The translations under genes and the position numbers were made by a program. The notes under the pieces were generated by a model that was given only the letters and a program-made list of their open reading frames with translations, did no database searches and had not been told where the DNA came from. DNA of 64,000 nucleotides from Clostridiales bacterium (lineage in GTDB: Bacteria; Bacillota; Clostridia; Oscillospirales; Acutalibacteraceae): the NCBI GenBank assembly GCA_019415945.1, contig DXYF01000017.1, forward strand, positions 38,810-102,809, in the 5' to 3' direction. Within the stretch, counting starts at the first letter, position 1. Every line of letters begins with the position of its first letter. This document shows, one piece after another, positions 59,591-64,000 of this stretch.

Positions 59591-60958
59591 ATGAAAAGCT
59601 TTACACTTGAAGAAATCGCACTTGCCTGCGGCGGAATGTTTGCAGGCAGTGAGAACGACAAAAAAACAGAAATAACCTCTGTTGAGCGTGACAGCCGAGC
59701 CGTAAAAGAAGGCTCGCTGTTTCTTGCAATCAAGGGCGAGCGTGTTGACGGTCACGATTACATCAAACAGTGTTTTCAAAGCGGTGCGGCTTGCGTAATC
59801 TGCGAAAAGCCGCCGCTTGACTGCGACAATCCCTATATTCTTGTTGACTCAACGCTTGAGGCGGTCAAAAAAATCGCCAAGGCATACCGTGAGAAGTTTA
59901 ATATACCGATTATCGGTGTGTCGGGAAGCGTAGGCAAAACATCTACAAAAGAAATGCTCTATGCTGTGCTGTCGCAGAAATTTAAAACCCACAAAACACA
60001 GGGTAATCTCAACAATGAATTGGGCGTGCCTTTGACACTGCTTGCAATGGAGGAGGACGCCGAGGCGGCAATCATTGAAATGGGCATTTCTGATTTCGGC
60101 GAGATGACAAGGCTGTCGGAAATGGTACAGCCTACCGTCTGCGTGCTTACCGTTATCGGCACCTGCCACCTTGAAAATCTCATCGACCGCGACGGCGTTT
60201 TAAGGGCAAAAACCGAGATGTTCAAAAATGCCGCAGAAAATGCCGAATACATTTTAAATGCGGACGATGACAAGCTTTGCACACTGAAAGAAGTAAACGG
60301 CAAGAAGCCGATTTTTTACTCCATAGCAGGCAAAAGCGATTATTATGCCGAGGACATTCAGAACAACGCCGAGGGCGGCGTGTCCTGTACCTTGTGCTTT
60401 GATAATACAAGAATTTCGGCTACAATCCCTGCCATAGGAAGCTATATGGTCAGCAACGCTCTTGCGGCTGTTGCAGTCGGCAGGCTTTTGGGACTTAGTG
60501 ATGAACAGCTTAAAAACGGCGTTGAATCATACAAAACCGTCGGAAGCCGTGCGAATGTGATAAACACGGGCAAAATCAGGATAATTGACGACTGCTACAA
60601 CGCAAACCCGACATCGGTAAAGGCATCGATTGATACGCTTGCAAACTTTTCGGGGAGAAAGGTTGCGATTTTGGGCGATATGAAAGAGCTTGGAGAAAAT
60701 GAACTCAAGCTCCACTTAGAAACCGGAAAATACGCAAAAGAAAGAGGAATCGACCTCGTAATTGCGTCGGGCGAGCTTTCGCAAGAGCTTGCAAAGGGTG
60801 CGGACGGAGAGTGGTTTGACACCTCAAAACAGCTTACGGACGCAATACCTGCACTTGTTAATGAGGGAGATACCGTCCTTGTCAAAGCGTCGCATTCAAT
60901 GCATTTTGAGGAAATAGTTGATTTTTTAAAGTTACAATTCAAGTCGGACAAAGAATAA
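59591..60958 (+). CDS. murF: UDP-N-acetylmuramoyl-tripeptide--D-alanyl-D-alanine ligase
   Basis: A 455-residue Mur ligase that adds D-Ala-D-Ala to the UDP-MurNAc-tripeptide, finishing the pentapeptide precursor. The ATP loop is IGVSGSVGKTSTKEMLY; NNELGVPLTLL, IIEMGISDFGEM, and the C-terminal DDCYNANPTSVKASIDTL are typical. It stands directly after ddl, whose product it uses. AGGGTG-like text and ACGGGGTG lie before its ATG. A GGGGTTG / CAACCCC hairpin lies 120 bases after the stop. Confidence 0.96.
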   Translation: MKSFTLEEIALACGGMFAGSENDKKTEITSVERDSRAVKEGSLFLAIKGERVDGHDYIKQCFQSGAACVICEKPPLDCDNPYILVDSTLEAVKKIAKAYREKFNIPIIGVSGSVGKTSTKEMLYAVLSQKFKTHKTQGNLNNELGVPLTLLAMEEDAEAAIIEMGISDFGEMTRLSEMVQPTVCVLTVIGTCHLENLIDRDGVLRAKTEMFKNAAENAEYILNADDDKLCTLKEVNGKKPIFYSIAGKSDYYAEDIQNNAEGGVSCTLCFDNTRISATIPAIGSYMVSNALAAVAVGRLLGLSDEQLKNGVESYKTVGSRANVINTGKIRIIDDCYNANPTSVKASIDTLANFSGRKVAILGDMKELGENELKLHLETGKYAKERGIDLVIASGELSQELAKGADGEWFDTSKQLTDAIPALVNEGDTVLVKASHSMHFEEIVDFLKLQFKSDKE

Positions 60959-61077
60959 ATCACCCGTTAAATCTTTTCTTACATTGTGTTCTTTGATGAT
61001 TTTATTCAGCCGACAAACATCATACGGCAATACACAAATGCTTAAATGAGCTTTCGGTAATTCTGTGTTAGGTCTTA

Positions 61078-61108
61078 GGGGTTGGGACTCAACCCCAAGG
61101 CTTTTTGC
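61078..61108 (+). terminator. Terminator after murF
   Basis: Perfect stem GGGGTTG (61078-61084) / CAACCCC (61090-61096), loop GGACT, then AAGGCTTTTT. The gap 60959-61237 otherwise holds only the tRNA promoter. Confidence 0.7.
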
Positions 61109-61176
61109 CGAATTCAGGTTTTGTTAAGCGAAAAAATAAAAAAGTGATTTATTTTTCAAAAATATCAAAAAAACTA

Positions 61177-61205
61177 TTGACAAATTAATAAATATAATAT
61201 ATAAT
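61177..61205 (+). promoter_or_regulatory. Consensus promoter of the tRNA cluster
   Basis: TTGACA (61177-61182), 17-base spacer, TATAAT (61200-61205), 33 bases before tRNA-Met. Full consensus, as expected for stable RNA. Confidence 0.9.
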
Positions 61206-61237
61206 CAATCTTGCTGATTTTCGATATCAGCTAATAT

Positions 61238-61314
61238 GGCGGAATAGCTCAGCTGGCTAGAGCATTCGGTTCATACCCGAAGTGTCGTAGGTTCAAGTCC
61301 TATTTCCGCTACCA
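61238..61314 (+). tRNA. tRNA-Met (CAT)
   Basis: 77 nt including encoded CCA. Acceptor GGCGGAA / TTCCGCT (G1-U72), D arm GCTCAGCTGGCTAGAGC, anticodon stem CTTCGGG-type with loop TTCATAC (anticodon CAT), T arm GTAGGTTCAAGTCCTAT. Elongator-like; a tRNA-Ile2 (lysidine) reading cannot be excluded without comparison. Confidence 0.93.
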
Positions 61315-61319
61315 TATCC

Positions 61320-61394
61320 GGCCCGGTGGTCAAGCGGTTAAGACACCGCCCTTTCACGGCGGTAACACGAGTTCGATTCTCGTCCGGGTCACCA
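61320..61394 (+). tRNA. tRNA-Glu (TTC)
   Basis: 75 nt including encoded CCA. Acceptor GGCCCGG / CCGGGTC (G2-U71), anticodon loop CTTTCAC with anticodon TTC, T arm ACGAGTTCGATTCTCGT. Five bases after tRNA-Met. Confidence 0.95.
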
Positions 61395-61407
61395 AACATT
61401 TTTAAAG

Positions 61408-61437
61408 CAACACCGTAACAAAGTGCGGTGTTGTTTT
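61408..61437 (+). terminator. Hairpin between tRNA-Glu and tRNA-Leu
   Basis: CAACACCG (61408-61415) / CGGTGTTG (61426-61433) with TTTT after it; looks like an intrinsic terminator inside the tRNA cluster, 8 bases before tRNA-Leu. Confidence 0.65.
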
Positions 61438-61444
61438 ACTAAAT

Positions 61445-61532
61445 GCCGGTGTGGTGGAATAGGCAGACACAAGGGACTTAAAATCCCTCGGTCATTGCGA
61501 CCGTACCGGTTCAAGTCCGGTCACCGGCACCA
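61445..61532 (+). tRNA. tRNA-Leu (TAA)
   Basis: 88 nt class II tRNA including encoded CCA. Acceptor GCCGGTG / CACCGGC, anticodon loop ACTTAAAAT with anticodon TAA, long variable arm CCTCGGTCATTGCGACCGT, T arm CCGGTTCAAGTCCGG. A terminator hairpin follows. Confidence 0.96.
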
Positions 61533-61552
61533 TAGGCAGATTTGCCGAGGTC

Positions 61553-61590
61553 AAGCCGCACATCATAAAGATGTGCGGCTTTTGCTTTTT
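61553..61590 (+). terminator. Terminator after tRNA-Leu
   Basis: Perfect 11-base-pair stem AAGCCGCACAT (61553-61563) / ATGTGCGGCTT (61571-61581), then TTGCTTTTT. Confidence 0.88.
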
Positions 61591-61711
61591 GATATGCTTT
61601 CCGATATGGGCAAGGTGAATTTTGTTCCGTTTTAATGACAGGAGTTTTGTACAGTAATTATGCTTTGTGTGAAATGCGTGAATTTATTTTTGTTTGCAGT
61701 AAGGGCAAAAT

Positions 61712-61870
61712 TTGAGAAATATAAAAATAATAAACACAAAAATTGACACGGCAACAAAATTATTGTACAATAAAACTCAACAGGACTTATTTCTTCAAGA
61801 CTACAATGGGTTAGTTGGCAATTGTGGTGGAGTTGATGTATCAATTAAGATCAATTCAATTTCTACATAG
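61712..61870 (+). CDS. Possible 52-residue small protein
   Basis: From TTG 61712 the frame reads 52 residues, starting MRNIKIINTKIDTATKLLYN and ending with a Gly/Asn/Cys-containing QDYNGLVGNCGG... to NSIST before TAG at 61868. AAGGG stands six bases before the TTG. The TTGACA-17-TACAAT pair at 61743-61771 lies within it and could instead mark a promoter for the PH-domain gene. The composition looks protein-like, but there is no family match I know; it may be a chance frame. Confidence 0.3.
   Translation: MRNIKIINTKIDTATKLLYNKTQQDLFLQDYNGLVGNCGGVDVSIKINSIST
61743..61771 (+). promoter_or_regulatory. Possible promoter upstream of the PH-domain gene
   Basis: Perfect TTGACA (61743-61748), 17-base spacer, TACAAT (61766-61771). 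This would give a leader of about 260 bases before 62040. It competes with the small reading frame 61712-61870 as an explanation of this stretch. Confidence 0.5.
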
Positions 61871-62039
61871 AAACAATTTTAAAATGGTTAAAATTCAAAC
61901 TGGTGATTTTAAATAAAGTATCAGCGTAAATTGGTTAATATGTGATTGTTTTTGACTTTTTGTGATACGACTGTAATAAATATTCATATTATTTGTAAAA
62001 ACGATATTGGGTGATTAAACCCGAAAGGAGAAATTTAAA

Positions 62040-62417
62040 ATGGTTGACTTTCAAAATGGTAGTTTTATAAAACTCAAAATGACAAATGTTAACGACGGAT
62101 TAAACCTTGTATCACCGCTTCTTATTGAAGGTGAGGTTGTTATTTCATCATACAAGGGTATGCGTGATTTTGTCGTTTTCACAGACAAGCGTATTATTTC
62201 GGTAAATGTTCAGGGTGTGACGGGTAAGAAAAAAGATTTTACATCTTTGCCGTACGCAAAAATAAGTGCTTTTTCTGTTGAAACTTCGGGTGTGTTTGAT
62301 ATGGACAGCGAACTTGAATTATGGTTTAGCGGATTGGGAAAAGTGAAATTTGAGTTTTCGGGTGATTCAAATATTGTTCAGATTGGACAGATTATCGGCT
62401 CTTACGCACTAAAGTAA
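62040..62417 (+). CDS. Bacterial PH-domain protein
   Basis: A 125-residue protein made of one bacterial pleckstrin-homology domain (bPH_1 type). KGMRDFVVFTDKRIISVNVQGVTGKKKDFTSLPYAKISAFSVETSG and ELELWFSGLGKVKFEFSG are the beta-barrel pattern of the family. No signal or membrane helix. A cytoplasmic stress or membrane-associated role is typical but unproven. AAAGGAG precedes the ATG at 11-base spacing. Confidence 0.87.
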   Translation: MVDFQNGSFIKLKMTNVNDGLNLVSPLLIEGEVVISSYKGMRDFVVFTDKRIISVNVQGVTGKKKDFTSLPYAKISAFSVETSGVFDMDSELELWFSGLGKVKFEFSGDSNIVQIGQIIGSYALK

Positions 62418-62540
62418 TGAAAAATAATGTTTCGTCAGCAGCACAAAATACTGTTAATAAAAGAATAGTATTAAACTTTTTTATTAAAGAGCATTTTTCT
62501 GTTCATAAGGCTGTTTAATGCTGAGTTTTAATTTACACAA

Positions 62541-62580
62541 AAAAGCGTTCCAAAGCTTAAAAGCTCGGAACGCTTTTGTT
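62541..62580. terminator. Bidirectional terminator between the PH gene and the zinc-ribbon gene
   Basis: AAAAGCGTTCC (62541-62551) / GGAACGCTTTT (62567-62577) with an inner AAGCTTAAAAGCT; T or A tracts on both sides suit the convergent genes. Confidence 0.8.
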
Positions 62581-63638
62581 TATTGAAGTTTATGTCCGCA
62601 GCTTCCGCAAAAATAATTTGAATACGGGTTATCTCTTCCGCAGTTTTCGCAACGTTTTAATTTCGGTGCTGTATATGGGTTTTGTTTTGATGCGTCAGTC
62701 GGGTTTTGGAGTGCTGCGGGGATTTTATCTGTTTCGTTTTCTGCGTCGAACACAGTTTCAAATTCAAAGTTGACGGGTGCCGCAATATCCTCCTGCCGTT
62801 CGGGAACAATGTTGGTCTGCTCGCTTTCACCCCACAACTCAAGTGGAAACGATTTGTCAACGCCGTTTGATTTTGGAGTTTCTGCAACTTTTTCGGGGGC
62901 TTTTGTTTCTATATTTCCTGCAATATCGGTAATATAGTTGTTATAAGCAAAACCGATAACTGCCGTACAGATAAAAAATATCAATATAGGTGAAAGCCAA
63001 AGTATAGCACTAAAATCAAAGGGCATTACAATTGAAAATAACAAAGCGACACACACGGTTGTAATAATTGCCATAACAAAGGATATAACTCCCAGTGCGG
63101 CAGATCCCTTTTTTTGAAGATATATATTTGAAAGGCTTTTTTTAAAAGAAAGCACAGTAATCTCCATTGCTATAAAATAAAGCAAAAGGACAACAGACAA
63201 CACCGTAAAAATCGGGCTGATAACGGTCAAAGCTGTCCGTAAAGCGTCAGCTAACGAAGCAAATAGAGCTTCATACCCTGTATATTCTATGTGTTCAGGC
63301 GGAGTCTGAATGAGCAGAAAGACAGACAAAAAGCCAAAGAAAAGTGCAACGAGTATCAAAAAAACAATGCTTACAACGGAAACAATCTCCATTATTATAA
63401 TCGGTGCTTTAAAAGATACAGCCTCTTTCTTACTCCTTGCCGTGAAAAACAGCATCAAAAAAGCAATACCTAAGGCACACGGAATAACATTAAAAGTAAG
63501 ATTTGAAGAAATCACATAGATTACAAAGTCGTAAAAATTAAAAATCAAAGAAACAATTCCCGATACCAAAAAAATCGGCTTTGCAAAAAACTTTCTCATA
63601 ATTTCGCAGTTGCTTCGATAAGGATTTATACCGTTCAT
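62580..63638 (-). CDS. Polytopic membrane protein with C-terminal zinc ribbon
   Basis: A 352-residue protein with about six N-terminal and middle membrane helices (for example FLVSGIVSLIFNFYDFVIYV and SVVSIVFLILVALFFGFLSV), a soluble acidic linker and a C-terminal zinc ribbon CENCGRDNPYSNYFCGSCGHKLQ with four cysteines. GAGGGG precedes the ATG at 63638; a later ATG (MRKFF) is possible. The ribbon-plus-membrane plan is shared in reverse order with the pair at 29383-30413. Function unknown. Confidence 0.78.
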   Translation of the reverse strand: MNGINPYRSNCEIMRKFFAKPIFLVSGIVSLIFNFYDFVIYVISSNLTFNVIPCALGIAFLMLFFTARSKKEAVSFKAPIIIMEIVSVVSIVFLILVALFFGFLSVFLLIQTPPEHIEYTGYEALFASLADALRTALTVISPIFTVLSVVLLLYFIAMEITVLSFKKSLSNIYLQKKGSAALGVISFVMAIITTVCVALLFSIVMPFDFSAILWLSPILIFFICTAVIGFAYNNYITDIAGNIETKAPEKVAETPKSNGVDKSFPLELWGESEQTNIVPERQEDIAAPVNFEFETVFDAENETDKIPAALQNPTDASKQNPYTAPKLKRCENCGRDNPYSNYFCGSCGHKLQ

Positions 63639-63828
63639 AATTACCCCTCATATGTATTTTTTATATTACATTATATATTCTATAATATAAATTGCAAAAA
63701 TACAATAAAGATATAAAAAATCCCAAAAACTGCAAACACAATATATGGTGTAAAATTTACAAATAAGTCGAAAAAACCACAACTGTAAAAATATTTTTAA
63801 AAAGATGTAAAAAAATTAAAAAAAAGGC

Positions 63829-63857
63829 TTGACTTTTGTAAACACACGCACTATAAT
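63829..63857 (+). promoter_or_regulatory. Strong promoter, probably of an rRNA operon
   Basis: TTGACT (63829-63834), 17-base spacer, TATAAT (63852-63857), preceded by an A-rich tract (63801-63826) like an UP element. The leader downstream contains GACCTTGAAAATTAAACAAC, similar to Firmicutes rrn leaders. The 16S gene itself would begin beyond the window. Confidence 0.7.
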
Positions 63858-64000
63858 AAACAATGTTCCGCACGAGAGAAACTTAAATGAGGTGTGAAAC
63901 ATAACCAAACATTGATAGTTTAATTTGTGCAACACGAACAAATTTAGGACCTTGAAAATTAAACAACGAAAGTAGAAAGAAACCCGTAATGACTTTGAGG
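63858..64000 (+). other. Leader transcript toward the right edge (probable rRNA operon leader)
   Basis: After the promoter there is no reading frame of size. The text CCTTGAAAATTAAACAACGAAAGTAG resembles the conserved stretch before 16S rRNA in Gram-positive operons. The 5' end of 16S is not in the window. Confidence 0.5.

Noticed and set aside
1..64000. CRISPR arrays, prophage genes, insertion-sequence transposases
   Set aside because: No spaced 25-40-bp repeat array, phage structural gene or transposase motif seen on either strand.

Overview
The window looks like a replication-origin segment of an anaerobic Clostridia chromosome, most likely Oscillospiraceae/Ruminococcaceae (Ruminococcus-like). 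The placement rests on four things: the gene order rpmH-rnpA-yidD-yidC-jag-mnmE-mnmG-rsmG-noc-parA-parB, then serS, dnaA-dnaN-yaaA-recF-remB-gyrB-gyrA; AT-rich intergenic DNA with Gram-positive promoters (TTGACA-17-TATAAT) and strong GGAGG ribosome sites; oxygen-defence genes typical of strict anaerobes (rubrerythrin, rubredoxin-flavoprotein); and starch/glycogen enzymes. No species was identified.

Layout. 1-3.9 kb: a partial redox protein, a Cof-type HAD phosphatase, and a minus-strand extracytoplasmic thiol-redox operon (rhodanese, CcdA, TlpA-like), then a lipoprotein. 4.1-8.5 kb: guaB, a ROK glucokinase and a repeat-rich cell-surface protein. 8.7-11 kb: minus-strand trpBA under a tryptophan T-box leader with its own consensus promoter; TrpA lacks several substrate-binding residues. 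11.2-23.3 kb: translation/membrane insertion, tRNA modification and chromosome-partition genes, with two perfect parS sites, one inside mnmG. 23.5-35.7 kb: small membrane proteins, then the initiation/topoisomerase block around a candidate oriC between dnaA and dnaN. 35.7-49 kb: a lipoprotein, purL, a LytTR/DUF3021 pair, a GH13 alpha-glucanase, zapA-U32, dut and cinA-type deamidase. 48-53.8 kb: malQ-glgP and the rubredoxin-flavoprotein/rubrerythrin operon. 53.9-60.9 kb: nth, a HAD hydrolase, an AT-rich two-gene cassette between 68-bp direct repeats, a MIF-like tautomerase, YjbQ, ddl, murF. 61.2-64 kb: three tRNA genes, a PH-domain protein, a zinc-ribbon membrane protein and, at the right edge, what looks like the promoter/leader of an rRNA operon.

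How the parts work together. The core is the origin-proximal housekeeping set: DnaA/DnaN/RecF/GyrAB replicate the chromosome, while ParA/ParB/Noc plus parS organise and segregate it. MalQ, GlgP, GH13 and glucokinase form a route from alpha-glucans to glucose phosphates. GuaB and PurL serve purine synthesis.

Most notable observations: (1) five copies of a ~90-nt two-hairpin element, all on the same strand, each starting at the U-tract of an intrinsic terminator and usually ending in a terminator-like hairpin of its own; (2) a cassette of two unknown genes plus a tiny peptide ORF, bounded by 68-bp direct repeats that include the end of a neighbouring gene; (3) a DnaA whose box-recognition motif is changed, beside an origin region without canonical DnaA boxes; (4) a tryptophan synthase alpha subunit that appears stripped of its phosphate-binding residues. 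All positions were read by eye; no search or folding program was run.
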